Assembly: GCA_944472135.2 (NCBI GenBank)
Contig: OX235263.1
Coordinates: 18,281,379 to 18,345,378 of the forward strand
From: Trichobilharzia regenti
Lineage: Eukaryota; Platyhelminthes; Trematoda; Strigeidida; Schistosomatidae
DNA length: 64,000 bases
Reading direction: 5' to 3'
Position numbers and translations under genes: made by a program. The notes below the pieces were generated by a model that was given only the letters and a program-made list of their open reading frames with translations, made no database searches and was not told where the DNA came from. Numbering within the stretch: position 1 is the stretch's first letter; each line of letters begins with the position of its first letter. Below are positions 18,686-30,591 of this stretch, piece by piece.

Positions 18686-19459
18686 TCATTAGTCCATTGA
18701 GTTTTGCTTATTCACAGTCATTTTGTGACTGCTATGCTGTAACTGAACTTCTTCGCTAACGCCAGATTTATAAATTCGAGAGATTTTTAACTTTAGAAGC
18801 TATCAAACAATAATTAACCTCAGATTTAATTCTCCTTCCTGTCTAAAAAGTATGAATTCTCTTCCAGAGCTGATTGTTCGATTTCAGTCCCTGGAACAGG
18901 CTTTTCATGTTCCGTGCTATGAGTCACACTTATTATGTGAAGGCTTACGATACTATCCAGCTGCTCAGGTTGAAGAAATACGTGGAACTTAATTCTAATT
19001 AAAAAATGCACAATTTCTTAGTTGACTACAAACAGATTGATCCAGATATGGTCATTATATCTTAGCAAATCAGAAATTGAACATTTTTTGAATGCTTTAG
19101 CGTAGAAAAACAAACTACCAACCACAGTATTTCTACACTAACTCTAGAACGAAACTCTAAAACATCACTGATGGTTAAATCCACCTTAATGTAGTTTCAT
19201 GGTGTCCTTAAAATCATACATGAAAACAGTATAATCTATCTTGGTTACTAAACATGTAAATATACACATTGATTGTGTTTTAATGACTCAAAGTAATCGA
19301 TCTGCTGCTTCTCAATGACGTCTGAACCTTAAAGAAACTTAGTTAACGTGGTTATGTCCTGACACGAGCAGTCATTTGCTTCTTAGATGTACATCTAAAT
19401 CATTCCATTTGATGTTTTGCGATCACTAATCAATGGCTAGTTTCTCATTTGTGTATCTA
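18686..19459. other. No assigned feature
   Basis: A minus-strand stretch (18980-18900; VFLQPEQLDSI, then a GTAAGC donor-like site) could be an exon end, but there is no convincing acceptor. Confidence 0.3.
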
Positions 19460-19570
19460 AATCGACTGACCACCCTCTAATGGAATCCGAATGGGGAAAG
19501 ACTAGTAGGACGTGGTCTGAGGGTGGCATGGAGACGATCATGTGAGGAGGAGACGAGGGCAACTGGGCAT
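19460..19570 (+). mobile_element. RTE/SR2-like LINE, short C-terminal fragment
   Basis: ATGGAATCCGAATGGGGAAAG through GTGGCATGGAGACGATCATG and GAGGAGGAGACG matches the WNPEGKR ... WRRSCEEE region seen at 54.4 kb. Both ends are broken. Confidence 0.5.
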
Positions 19571-19977
19571 TCTCATAGAGCCAGCTCAAAATCATATCAC
19601 TGAGCTCAAATAACATTGAAACATCGTTTACATAATGTCACTATTTCTAATTCTTTGGTTTTATTGGTGGCAATATTTTCTATATCTCTAAGTAATGGCG
19701 AATCATGAGTCATTCTCATTGAACGTGTTTGGTGTAGATTCGATGAACAAAGATTCAGTAGGTCTGTCCCACTCTATTCCGTGTTACTACATGGATAGAG
19801 ATTTCTGAGTGTTTCTCTAAGCTAACCATATTTCTGAGGTCAATCATTTTACAGTTAGCTACGTTTCTATGTTCCGATGATCTGATTGACCATGCTCTAC
19901 TGGACTGGCCCACCTAGTTGACTTCAGTCATTGCAAAGTATTTTTTTAAATTCAATAAAAAACAATATCGTCTTATT
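19571..19977. other. No recognisable feature
   Basis: No repeat or open frame could be assigned. Confidence 0.3.
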
Positions 19978-20125
19978 TGGTGGACGATAAGTAGCACTCA
20001 AATCTAGGATGTGCATTTCGTCCCGTTTGAGACTCGTCAACCGGATGACATTAACATGTTAATTCTCAGACATCGTCGAAGAGTCGACCATAGTTCATTC
20101 CAATCAATCAACGCGAAAAAACAGA
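19978..20125. repeat. Rearranged SM-alpha-like SINE
   Basis: The minus-strand hammerhead part (20040-19980) has GTTGACGAG, stem II GTCTC/GGAC, GAAAT, then ATCCTAGATTTGAGTGC. A plus-strand 3' body (CAGACATCGTCGAAGAG, CCAATCAATCAACGCG) follows at 20076-20125. Orientation changes inside one repeat length. Confidence 0.5.
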
Positions 20126-20189
20126 AACTGACTTCGACAAAATAACAATCCCGTTTTGTTTTTGCATTCATTGTGAAGTTATTTTATCT

Positions 20190-20800
20190 AATTGGGTCCT
20201 TTAGCCTCCTAACAGAGTTTGTAGGTTTGAGTGCCATCCTAATCTCTATTTTGTTATGAATCCTACTTCCCCGAAAGAGGCCAAAGGTGGGTGGACTCTA
20301 GTCTTCCTCTCAAAATCTTCTGATGTGGCCACGCTTCATAGCCTATACCAGATAATTCCTATCCACTGCCTTTACGCGGCGAGGGATATTCCTCACAAAA
20401 GTAGAAGTAAGAATGTAAACGTCTGGCGCTTGTAAGCGGGCTGGAGGACATTAATGTTTATCTAGGGCGATTGTTGGAAAACCTTGATTTCAAACCTATG
20501 GCGTACAAGGACTCCAGAATCCAAACGCATCAAATGGCGTATGAACCTGTATTGGTCACCGTCAACCATGGGGCGAACGTAGTTCCTGATGCTGCTTTCC
20601 TGCATTGTGGATGAGACTTCAAGTCAAAGGATCAAGGTGTGAGTATGTGGTCCCTAAAGACAACCGCCTACTTCGGTGTGGGCACTCAAGCCTTCGCAAA
20701 AACAATGAGACAACGATAAGAACCCTATTTAGGGTTTTGGATGTCCCTTCCTTATATGGCAATATTCCGGATGCATGCCTTAAATTCCTTGAGTGAGTAA
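20190..20800. repeat. Unclassified dispersed repeat (also at 53.6 kb)
   Basis: TTTGTAGGTTTGAGTGCCATCC (20218-20239) and the minus-strand GGGACATCCAAAACCCTA (about 20742-20725) have counterparts in 53590-53690 (GGGACATCTGAGGCCCTACG, GTGGCATTTAAACCTAC). No coding motif was recognised. It is more GC-rich than its surroundings. Confidence 0.4.
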
Positions 20801-21004
20801 AGTATCATTCACATACACTTTAAAAGCTTACATACGGGATGAATACAATGAAATGGTATATTTAAATGCTAGTTCATACTACTGGAGACATGAGGGTAAC
20901 TAACACCAAAAGATTACAACTTACGCTCAGAACAGATAAGAAATATACAAGCTGACATTTTTCTATCCAACAAAGAGATTTGTTTACTAAACTGTATTTC
21001 ATAT

Positions 21005-21180
21005 ACTACAACAGTGAGCCTCATACGGTTCTGGATTCTATCCCAGACTGACGTACTCCTAAACCTCGCTAAGCCGGTAGTAAGCCAGGTGAAGAGGAAG
21101 AAAAGTTGGGCGTCAGACTAACACCCTCACTGAAACTTTAAAGCTCAAGCTTAAAACCCTAAAATATTCCACTCGGGCTG
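21005..21180 (+). repeat. tRNA-Gly-like SINE, head-truncated (copy 4)
   Basis: It retains CCTCGCTAAGCCGGTAGTAAG, TTGGGCGTCAGACTAAC and CTTTAAAGCTCAAGCTTAAAACC from the family body. Only part of the tail remains, and it meets a LINE fragment at 21180. Confidence 0.55.
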
Positions 21181-21660
21181 CAAAAGACGGGCAATGTTAG
21201 CTGACACAGGGTCAAGCTGGAAAAGAGCTAGCGGAGGTCAAACCAAAACATGGCTTCATCAGTCAATGACATCCACAAGAGTTAGTTTGAGCCACGCAGG
21301 AAGGTGTAGACTTCCTGACTGGTTGGGGTCCTCAGGACGGTAAAAACCAATGGCTGGAAACAATTGGTGGTGATATGGATCAAAATAGTTCTGAGTGATG
21401 GCGCAGATGTATCCACTCCTTGTGACTTATGATTTCCAATGAAACTATATTGTTCTTCGTTCGTTATTACTACTCCTTTGTCTCACACCTCTGTTTACTG
21501 TCTCTATTATGCATTTCTTCTACTTTCTTCTCTTGGTTTGTGTGCTACATGGAGGGAGTGTGGCGACTTGAACCGCCGCACATTGGTGCAAAGTTCTATG
21601 TCGAAAACAGACAGACAGAAGGTGTGGTTCACTGGGGTTATATACTCCACTTCTAGTCAA
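21180..21660 (+). mobile_element. Non-LTR retrotransposon 3' end (RLRWLGHV type)
   Basis: It runs from AATGTTAGCTGACAC (protein-level MLADTG) through MKLYCSSFVITT-like text (21439 on) to GACAGACAGAAGG. A remnant (CACTGGGGTTATATACTCC, then CTTCTAGTCA) follows, as if the hammerhead module has been deleted from the middle. Confidence 0.65.
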
Positions 21661-22143
21661 TGAGCCCCAAGTTCGAGTCTCACTTCATCTACTTCAATCT
21701 GAGCAACTTATCAGTAGTTACCCATTAGCCAACTACTATTTGCGTGGCTGAGTTCTACAACAGCGTTCCCTTGAATAGAATTACTTCGTCTGAATGCATG
21801 AGATGTGTTAATGCATTTCACTTGATAATTAATAATTATAAATGAAAATTATTAAAAACCAGACTGAAAGGGGATGGTGAATTAACACTTTTTGAAAAAT
21901 CAAACAGAAAATGCACACACACATACACACTCACACGCAAACTACCTTTGTATAGCCTTCTGACATCCTGAAGCCTGTAGTCGAAAAACATTTAAATTGA
22001 TATTACTTTAAAGTTTGATAAGGCATTCAGAGGAGGAAGAACATTGAAGCAAATAAAAGGAAAACTATATTGACTGATTAGTAGTAGTAGTAGGAATATA
22101 ACCAATTTACAGAAGGGATACTAAAAAACTGTTTCTATCTAGT
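21661..22143. other. No recognisable feature
   Basis: AT-rich. CA-repeat-like ACACACACATACACACTCACAC at about 21912-21937. Confidence 0.35.
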
Positions 22144-22434
22144 TTATTTGTTATCCAACAGATTAGCTGTTATAACACTGGGATTCAGTTTTTGTTGGCC
22201 AAGTATATATTGATTATCGTGTATCATCATTTTGACTAGAATTGATCCAACCAGTGTATGACCCAATAGCATTGCTGGTGTAACACGTCGAAAAGATTTC
22301 AAGTACAGTTTACACATTCTTTTCATATTTTTACCGTCAAATAGATCAGGGACTGGATAACTGCGTATAAACATGGCAGTAACTGCAGATGAGAAAAAGC
22401 TAAAGCCAAGAGGCAATAGAAATCCAAATGTATT
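22144..22434 (-). CDS. TMEM126: TMEM126-like mitochondrial membrane protein, terminal exon
   Basis: This 291-nt exon runs from a clear acceptor (TTCGCCTTTTCAG, exon start 22434) to a TAG stop at 22146-22144 and encodes 96 residues in phase 0. It starts NTFGFLLPLGFSFF, a hydrophobic segment. FIRSYPVPDLF and a basic helix (KRMCKLYLKSFRRV) follow, then a second hydrophobic segment around LLGHTLVGSIL. Order and spacing resemble the C-terminal half of vertebrate TMEM126A/B, four-pass inner mitochondrial membrane proteins; TMEM126B is a complex I assembly factor. The phase-0 start matches the phase-0 donor at 25030. A or B paralogy cannot be assigned. Confidence 0.65.
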   Translation of the reverse strand, partial: NTFGFLLPLGFSFFSSAVTAMFIRSYPVPDLFDGKNMKRMCKLYLKSFRRVTPAMLLGHTLVGSILVKMMIHDNQYILGQQKLNPSVITANLLDNK

Positions 22435-22884
22435 CTGAAAAGGCGAATGAAAATTGTATGAGAGAAAAAAAAACAACCTCTACAATAACTGAAGTTATTT
22501 TACTAAGAGAAATGCAAAAACAAAACAAAAATAGAAATTCATAAAACGACAAAGATTGCAAGTCATACTGATGACTTCTTATGCCAGTAGAATGTCCAGT
22601 GGTTTAATAATAACGACGTAGTGTTAGTTATTGGTATTATATTCCATTATATTATTCAGTTTTGCTCGTATTATTCAGTTCAGTTCATCGTTAAAACGTG
22701 AGCTTCAGTGAAGGCATTAAATGTAAGTTGGTAGTTTTCTTCACCTGGGAAACTTCATCATCTGTGGAGAAGTGATTCGAGGAGGAATCTTAACATGCGT
22801 ACTGGTTTGTTCAACATTTAGCATTTTCGTCGTCTTCAAAATTTGGAACATTTATTAATATTCAATTTGTTTGAACTTTGATCA
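22435..22884. other. TMEM126-like intron, no feature
   Basis: AT-rich intron. Nothing was recognised before the SINE-B pieces. Confidence 0.4.
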
Positions 22885-23340
22885 CAGGTTGGTATCAGTT
22901 AGAAAAACATTAAAAACCGGGGAGTGCTGCACAGCTTCTTCATCTTAGTTTGGGACTCATCGGTGGTAGGCACCCGCTGGGTTTCGAACCAAGGAGCTCT
23001 AGTGAGAAGTCGTGACCAGTGCGGTACACTCGGTAGGGAGTGAAGACAGATACTCGTCGGTGATATTAGCCGGCGGTGGCGTTAAAATCAGGAAACAGTA
23101 GAAGTTGAAAGTTAGGAGCCATTGGACTAGGTCCCATTGGCTGAATGTGCTACGAGCTTCCCTTGTAACCGGAAGGTCATGGGTTGGAAACCCGACGGGC
23201 GCGTACTGCCAATGAGTCCCACACTAGGATGGAACAGATGTCCATTACTTTCGGACGCTTTTTGATGGTTCTCTAACTGATATCAATCTGTGCGCGAAAC
23301 TGGAAACAAATCAAATCCCTACAAACGAACTCTTGGAAAA
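22885..23340. repeat. SINE-B minus fragment and fuller plus copy
   Basis: The minus fragment (22995-22885) has CCGATGAGTCCC, a near-consensus core, but AAGATGAAG in place of stem II/GAAA. The plus copy (23130-23340) has tRNA-like CCGGAAGGTCATGGGTTGG, GTACTGCCAATGAGTCCC, then GGATGGAAC and ATGTCCATTAC, and the family tail CTAACTGATATCAATCTGTG and GGAAACAAATCAAATCCC. Confidence 0.6.
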
Positions 23341-23525
23341 TATTTGATTTATTACTGTCAAGGTATATTTATCATTGTCTTTTGTAGTATTATTCTATTT
23401 ATTTACTTCTCATTTTGCATGCTGCTTTTATACCTACGACATTGAAATGGTGCACTTTCTTGAGGGAATCTAAGCTGATCTATTAACACAGTTTTCAAAC
23501 TGTGAAAATTAGAGAAGAAATTTAG

Positions 23526-24690
23526 GTGAAGCAATAAGAAGACGTAATTTGTCTGAATCGTGTAATGTAGTTGTACAATACATTTCGAACAATCTGATCA
23601 CACATGGACTTATCATAGGAATACATATATGAAATTAATAAAGAGTTAAGAGGTGAGAAAATACGCTTAGGTCAAGTTAAAAGGACATATTCAAGGTCAA
23701 AAATAAAAATGAAGACCACTAAACCAAATAGCAGAGGTAATAGTACATCTGCTATGATATTAAAACAAAGGACGGTTTAATGTGATGATGAATTGTTGCT
23801 TTGAACGCAAAACAGGTGGTTTAAACTTCCTAATTACCAGCTAGGGCTTCCACAAAATTTAGGATACGCCCCAAACACGTTTTACAGATAGGTTTAAAAG
23901 GTCTGTTAACGTCAATTCTATGTCCTGTCTCTATAATATGTTTCGCAACACAGCAGCTAGGTCTCCTCTTCTCACCATTAGTGGGTTCTGAAAATTCCAT
24001 TTGTTTCTGGAGCCATTTAGGAATATGCTTTGAAGCCAGAACTTACTTGCATAGATCAATGAGTCCTCCCTATGTATGTGTGACCACACATACATTCAAA
24101 TTGGTAAATACAGTGGGATGTGACATCATTTTTCGCATGTTCGAAGGGCTTAGGTAGATATATTGGCTTCACATTCTCAATTATTATGATATTAGCTGCA
24201 CAAAAAGTCTTCTTAACTACAGCAGCGTTCAGTCTTTGTCTAGTTATCAGGCTGTTTTGATGCCTCATTTAGGGTAGCTTGATGTACACGTCTTTCATCG
24301 GGGCAAGTTGGAGAGTAGGTTTTGGTGTTCTGACTACTTTATATCTCCTGATGAACTTGTCTAGATAATTGTTATCAATCAGAGTTTGTGTCGACTTTCT
24401 TTCTTCTTCATCAAGTGTCTTCAATGCACATTCGTTGGATTCTACTGAAGAGACACCTTACTAATGCTCTTTTGTACCGAACAGGGCAGGAACTGTGGTA
24501 ATTAAGATACTGTCCAGTCCAGGTAGGTTTTCTATTAATAGATCTTTTTATTGACCCATCAAGCCGTCGACTAAGCAATATGTCTAGGAAAGATACACAA
24601 GTCCATGTGTGATCAGATTGTTCGAAATGTGTTGTGGGCGCAAATACATTACACGATTCAGACAAATTACGTCTTCATATTGCTTTATCA
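23526..24690 (-). mobile_element. Penelope-like element copy 2, in the TMEM126-like intron
   Basis: Minus strand: RT segment SESCNVFAPTTHFEQSDH (from 24665), then FLDILLSRRLDGSIKR and NRKPTWTGQYLNYHSS, the PLE RT C-terminal block. Further down are a Lys/Pro-rich linker and the endonuclease block HCIYQFECMCGHTYIGRT (about 24120-24060) with the canonical YIG. WLQKQ-like text (about 24010) and a 3' untranslated region follow. Its 3' end (23609-23526) is an inverted copy of the ~85-bp RT segment at 24602-24690. Frameshifts and stops show it is inactive. Confidence 0.75.
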
Positions 24691-25029
24691 AAAATTCGTA
24701 AAGGGAACTAATTGTTTTAAATTTTTAAAGGAAGGAAATTCGACAAACATTTCAAAGTCCGTTTTCCCCACAAATCACAACAATACATAATGATTAGTTT
24801 TTTCCACCGCTTAAATATATATATATATATATATATATATAAGCCATCAGCGTCAATTCTGTTTTCTTTTGCAGGGGATAATCCTTAATGTTTTAGGGCA
24901 TTGGGAACTTTTTCATTGGTAAATAAATATAATCAAATAGTGTATTGAAACTGTCTGCTTGTTAAGTCATATTTATAAAGTATGCAACGAAATCATGATC
25001 ATATAGCCTATGAAAAAACAACAACTTAC
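24691..25029. other. TMEM126-like intron with (TA)n
   Basis: (TA)n run at about 24814-24841. The stretch to about 24730 matches the upstream flank of PLE copy 1. Otherwise nothing was recognised. Confidence 0.4.
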
Positions 25030-25479
25030 CATTAATAGAGCCCCACGTGTTTGTAAGCAAAAGCTGCAGTCAGGAGTAAAGTCAGGATTAGTGGATTCAA
25101 TAAGAATCTTCTTTAGAACTAGTTCACCAAAGATACAATGGCTAAGAGCAGTTGGAGTAATCACAGTTGGGACTAGTGAGAAAATATATCCAGTTCTACT
25201 GTGTATATTGAAAAATAATCTTGAACGACTGTTTATAATTGTACTGGAAAGTAGAGTAACAAATGTTGCTGCTTCTCTTCCAAAGAGAAGAGGTAATATT
25301 TCAGATGGTTTTTCCCATGATCTAAGTGCTTTAAGACGTAATGAAAAGACTTCTTTGGATTTTAAAGGTAGTGCACCGGGTGGTGGATAGTCAGGATTGC
25401 AAACAAGGACTCCTGTATTGCCTGTATTTGTTTCGGTCATACTCCACACGGGTATATATGAGTCAGACGATGGCAGGAA
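25030..25479 (-). CDS. TMEM126: TMEM126-like mitochondrial membrane protein, first coding exon
   Basis: The likely start is ATG at 25440-25438 (MTETNTGN...); this gives 137 codons up to the donor (TTAATG followed by GTAAGT, exon end 25030), phase 0. A good acceptor (TTATCAACTTATAG, 25481-25480) lies 39 nt upstream of the ATG. That would suit either a 5'-UTR intron or a spliced-leader addition site. Key parts: PPPGALPLKSK, GREAATFVTLLSS, a hydrophobic segment around GYIFSLVPTVITPTALSH, and NPDFTPDCSFCLQTRGALL. The last is close to the D-C-x-x-C segment of vertebrate TMEM126A. With the terminal exon the protein would be about 233 residues, near the family's usual size. Confidence 0.65.
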
Positions 25480-25689
25480 CTATAAGTTGATAAAAAATAA
25501 GCTGTAGCTGAACACAGTATACTTTTCTAAAACTACATTTCAAATTGGGAAAAATAGCACTTGTAGAATTTGGAAAAACGACATTTAATGTGACAGGTTC
25601 TTGAAATATCTAGCTCCTCAAACAGTGGAAGAGTGAATCACTACTTAAAAGTTGGGTTGAGTATCCACACCATTAAGCCAGGGTCTTTT

Positions 25690-26425
25690 ACTTTAAGGTG
25701 TTACTAATCTGCGGGTGTACTGCTCATCAGTCCGCTCCGTCCCCCTTTATGGCTGTGAGGCCTGGCCATTGAGAGTAGAAGATATGAAAAGCCTAGCTAG
25801 CTGTCTTTGATCATAGGTGCCTGCGCTCTATCTCCCGTGTGTAGTGGTATAATAAGGTGAGTTATATTGAGGTTAGGCATCACTCGACTGCTACTGAGTA
25901 AGGAGGGGAAACCAATCGACGACGGTGTGAAGTTACACCAATTGAGATGGTTAGGACATGTGTTACGTATGCCTAGTCATCGCCTTCCTCGACGAGCAAT
26001 GTTAGCTGACACACGCTCAGGCTGGAAAAGAGCTAGCAGCGGTCAGACCAAAACATGGCACCAGTCAATGAAATCCACAACAGTTAGTTTAAGCCAGGTA
26101 GGGAGGTTTATACTTCCTTACCAGTTGGTGTCCTCGGGACAGTAAACACCAATGGCTGGAAAGAAATGGTGGTGATATGGATCAAAATCGTTCTCAATGG
26201 CTAGCAAAGATGTATCCGCTCCTTGTGACTTATGATTTCCAATGAAATTATATTGTTCTTCGTTCGTTATTACTATTCCCTTGTCTCACACCTCTGTTTA
26301 CTGTCTCTATTATGCATTTCTTCCACTTTCTTCTCTTGGTTTGTGTGCTACATGGAGTGAGTGTGATAACTTGAACTGGTGTACATCGGTGCAAAGTTCT
26401 ACTTCCAAAACAGACAGACAGAATC
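25690..26425 (+). mobile_element. Non-LTR retrotransposon 3' part (RLRWLGHV type)
   Basis: Readable pieces: LYGCEAWPLRVEDMK-like (25745-25790), the frame at 25867-26145 with IDDGVKLHQLRWLGHVLRM then LPRRAMLADTRSGWKRASSG, and the 3' frame at 26242 with MKLYCSSFVITIPLSH. It ends at GACAGACAGAATC, without the hammerhead module. Confidence 0.7.
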
Positions 26426-27099
26426 TGCTTAAGTTAGAGAACGCAGGGATTAACTCACTGATTGAAAGTCTAGAAGTTAACGTTAGTCAGTCATAGCTAT
26501 TGAATTTATTTACAACTAGTCTGCTTAATTAACAGGTCAGGAATCCTTTTCATTTAACACAATGAATCTTTAATACAAACAGACGTCTTAAAGAACCGAT
26601 ACTTAAAATTGGGAGTATTCTGTTGTTAGGACTGAAACTAAAGCCTTATGTGCACTCAAGATTCTATGGTTGACAAAAGATGTACAAGCCTTCAGTCCCA
26701 TTAATACCAGTAGTGGGTTTTACCAAATTACCAACATACGATCTCTAAAAATACCTGTCCACAATATTAAAACCTCTTCGGAGAAAGATCATATAATTAA
26801 GGATTCACCTAATTTCAAGTTCCGAACAATAAAATGAAAACTTGACTAGTATTCGGATCATTGAGTCTTGATATCATTGAATTTCTTAGAATAAGATAAA
26901 ACTATCAGGAAGGTATTCTCTCTATGGAAGGGCTCACATTTTCTCTTACGGACTGCTTTACATTTAAAAGAAACTTTTATTGACAAACGAGTGAATCAGT
27001 AACGGATCTGCATCTCTCTCACTTGTATATCTACTCCAATAAATTTGAAGAGTGAATTGGAAGTTAACAAAGAACGCATCATAACAGAATGATATGTAC

Positions 27100-27101
<2 letters not shown>
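26426..27101. other. No recognisable feature
   Basis: AT-rich intergenic sequence. Confidence 0.35.

Positions 27102-27166
<65 letters not shown>
27102..27166. repeat. (TA)n microsatellite, ~65 bp
   Basis: An uninterrupted TA dinucleotide run, the longest simple repeat in the window. Such runs are slippage-prone and may be misassembled in length. Confidence 0.9.
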
Positions 27167-27169
<3 letters not shown>

Positions 27170-27640
27170 GTCTCTCTTTCTATTGCTCTCTTAGTCTGTG
27201 ACCATTTCACTTTGATGAACCTGTCTCCTTAACAATGCATATTTCCCTTATATTATACATAATATAATATGAGTGTTTGTTGACAGTCCGTTGCTTGGTG
27301 ACATATCCATATATGGTTGTTGTTGACATGTTTGCTATATTTGGCTATGTATATTTGGATCGACACTCCATTATAATTAGCCATTCATGTTAAGACTGTC
27401 TAGTGATTTATTCACAAACTTGTCTGGATGGTCATATATATTTCGCTCACACAATCTTGTGTGACTCACTTATTACTTACTTTGGTGTGATACCACTTAT
27501 TGCTTCTCCTTGTGTTTGGAAAATAGAAGTATCATCGCAAACCTAGTGGTCTTCTGATTTCCGCCTTCTTGCGTCAGGACTATTAAATTCTCGACCAGTC
27601 CATAACAATAATTTAGCGACGAGAACACAACACAGAAGTA
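27167..27640 (+). repeat. Possible LTR plus primer-binding region of another gypsy element
   Basis: The segment ends CTCGACCAGTCCATAACA and is followed by TTTAGCGACGAGAACAC, which resembles the region just after a gypsy LTR (primer-binding type GGCGACGAG). Pyrimidine-rich and TATA-like stretches precede it. No coding part follows and the 5' boundary is unclear. Confidence 0.35.
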
Positions 27641-29795
27641 TTACATAAAATAGATTCCAGACATTTTGAGTAGGAATGAAGGATTAAGACAAAACTTGAC
27701 ACTAACCAATATTGTCAATAATGAGAAACCTAGGAAGTGCTACCATATTAGTTTGTTTATCACAAGTATCACACAGTGAAACAGTATCCAGTAAATAATA
27801 CTGTTCCACTGTGTGGTATATCTAATAAAGAAACTAATATGGAATTACTTACTACCACAGTGCCTAAATTTTACATATATATTAACTAGGAGTTGCTAGT
27901 TTTAGAATTCATATACTTATGAAGTTTAACATTTCTGTTATCACTATCATGTCATTCACTTGACAAGGCACAATTCTATACGGAAGAACTTTGGCCTAGT
28001 ATGTGTATGTAAAATGGCTAGCTGTTACACTGATAAAGTTATTAGCACTAAATAGAAGAATGTCAGTATAAACCATTTTACTTCACATTCTGTGTTGAAT
28101 TCCGAGTTCTTAATAAAAATGGATATTCATCGATTTGCAAAATTTTTAAAGCTTATTAATTGTCAGTTTGGTTTCGAAATCTAAACATTACAAGGTCTTG
28201 ATTTAGGAAGCCGTTTTATTGATATTTTACATCTTAGGTGCATAATAAATGGGGACTGAAAATGTTAAGTAGGTATGTGATAATAATTCGGGATAGATAA
28301 CATTGCACTACCACCAGATGCACTTAACTTATTAAGAAAAGTAAAATTTTCAGTTTGATTGTTATTTATCTCAAATATGTGTTAATTTAGAGGGTATACA
28401 TGCACATGTATTTGAATGTATTAGGATGTGTATCTACACAATACACCAAGACAGAAATAATAAAACAGAATCGTAGCCTATTAGTTGACAGTGCAAACCA
28501 TAGGATGCTTAAGGAACCTACGGATGATCACTGCCTGGTGTTGTTTTTCAAGTGGCTGATAGGGATCAGATGTGACATTCCTTTACTTAATCAAACGTTT
28601 CGATCTCCAATGATCTTATACTTACGTGCAATTAACTCACCATGACAATATTATGATTTTTCTAATAAGCTTTGCAATATAAGATCACAGAAATCACTCA
28701 TAAATACAAACACAGATACAAAATGTCATCTGAAGTTAACCAGTTTAATATTTAATTTCCGTAGTCCGCTTACAGCGAATGAACATGCTTTTAAATGTAG
28801 TTGAAGTTTGACAAGAATACGTTAGAAGACTAACAACAATTACACGTTTACAGGAGTATTGAGCCAATAAAATTGAATTAGGCTTATGAAGGACTACATA
28901 ATCCCAATTGTCAGACTGCAAGTAATATCAGTATTCACAATATATCATATTGCATGTAATACTGTAGAATACGCCAATTAAAACAGTTTGTAACACCTAC
29001 ATTAAGTATTGACGAAATGCTGTCTATAAAACGCGTCTTATAAGACAGAACCTCACTTGTGGTATTACTGCGTATTATTTAGAAAATACTTTTTAGCAAC
29101 TCCAAAGCCTAGGTCTTGCTAACCGCTACATAACTTTTAATCAGCTAAGACACAGGGTTGTTTAAAGTGGAAGGGGTACTACCTCTGTCTAAAAAAATGG
29201 AGAACATATTTCAATACCAATTTTTCAAAGTGTTAGTGAAAATTTTCCTTAGAAAAAAAAGCACTTCCATAATTACGACGATCTACTGTTTTAATCAGAT
29301 TCTCGAAAAAGTATCTATATCCAATATGCTTTATTAAATTATCAGCACGATTTGAAAACCCCATTTCAACTTTAATCAACACCAAAACAATCATTACAGT
29401 TACCTTACTGAATCAACTACAACGAGAACATGCTGCAGCGCATATATTATACTTGGCGCTGTAAAATGTTCAAACTTAGTGTAAATGTTAACAGCATTTG
29501 AACTAATATTTATCTGTTCAGCACGAAGTATCAAAGGCTTGGAGAACTTGAAGGTTTACAGCTGTACAGACTGGTTCTGATTGAGAATACGACCTGATCA
29601 CTTTCAATACGGGGAATTTCCATTTTTATCACTTCTCCACTTGGAGTTTCATATCGGGACTTGTTGAGGTCTACGAAATTCAGTTTGGAGGGTGCGAAAG
29701 AGCTCTGCTGTCGGCCTCCATGTAAATCAAAAAGGCCCCTAGCACTCCAAATGGATTAAATAAGAATGGTGGAGGTGGCGATTGGGTAAGAGACT
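27641..29795. other. Gene-poor stretch, nothing assigned
   Basis: About 2.2 kb of AT-rich sequence without a repeat family I recognise. It contains a short inverted motif (CACAGTGAAACAGTATCC / GGAATACTG-type, about 27774-27816). Open frames (for example 28400-28645) show no known motif. Confidence 0.35.
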
Positions 29796-30094
29796 TTTAG
29801 AGGGTTGATGGAATTATCTTACACAGCCTCTAAATTATTCTCGCGTACCGAAAACAAAGCAAAAGCCAATATTTGATCGTCCAAACTTCGTGATATATTT
29901 CGGGACCAAAACAAACCTTCAGGCGAACGCTTAGCTAGCTAGTGATCGTGCACGTGACACGATTGGGTACCAAATGGCGGGGAAGCTTGACCGGAAGCCT
30001 TCAGCTAAACAAGTCGACTTAAACAGTGGTGGTCAGCATCCAATGGTGAGTGATTGCTGTGGTCAATAATTTTGGGGAATCATTTACCGCTACA
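29796..30094 (-). repeat. LTR 1 of array (outer left, 3' side)
   Basis: Private differences from the other copies are TTGATGG (others TTGACGG, near 29806) and AATCATTT (others AATTATTT, near 30081). On the minus strand it would start TGTAGCGG, just after a polypurine-like AGGGGGGAG. Confidence 0.7.
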
Positions 30095-30591
30095 GCTTAC
30101 TCCCCCCCTAGTGGGGTAGTGAGGACTCTGAGACAGAACCAGCCGGAAGTAAAAAGCTCGATGGTTCCCTTTCGGGTGAAAAAAATCTTCCGAGCGGCTT
30201 GGTGGTATGTCTACTGGTTTGTCTGCCTATGCTAATGGGGTGTTTGTACATAGCTTCCTTGTTGTTGTTCGTTGGATTCCGTGCTTCGTTTGTTTCCTGT
30301 CCAGTGCCCGTCGCACCTGGAAAACAAAACAAGAACGCTAAGAACCATGTCGAGGAAAATGTACCAAATCAGCTTTTTTTGTTTAAAAAATGATGTGCAT
30401 TTACTATACAGTAAAATAATGCTAAGTTCAGAACATCGAAAAAAATACATCTAATTAATTTTTTTTGCGCATGTTACGTGAACTGCTGAAAAAAATTTTG
30501 TGTTCGGTGGTACTGTATATAAAAAAATCGCTACGTCAGAAAAAATAGTTAGTACCACAAACGAATGAGTTGCGTGAATCACACGACTTCG
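30095..30591 (-). other. 3' untranslated region of unit 1, with polypurine tract
   Basis: About 500 bp lie between the pol C-terminus stop and the LTR. The purine run AGGGGGGAG (complement of 30100-30110) abuts the LTR and is the likely plus-strand primer. A 74-codon frame (30332-30108) has no recognised motif. Equivalent regions occur in all five units. Confidence 0.55.

Noticed and set aside
24060..24130. GIY-YIG motif as a homing endonuclease or intron-encoded nuclease
   Set aside because: It lies downstream of Penelope-type RT blocks in the same element, the normal PLE arrangement.
27102..27166. (TA)n run as an origin or cruciform element
   Set aside because: Plain dinucleotide repeats are common in this kind of genome. 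Nothing around it supports a specific role.
30108..30332. 74-codon frame repeated in every array unit as a possible third gene
   Set aside because: It starts at a random ATG in the 3' untranslated region, has no signal peptide or transmembrane segment, and is conserved only because the units are near identical.
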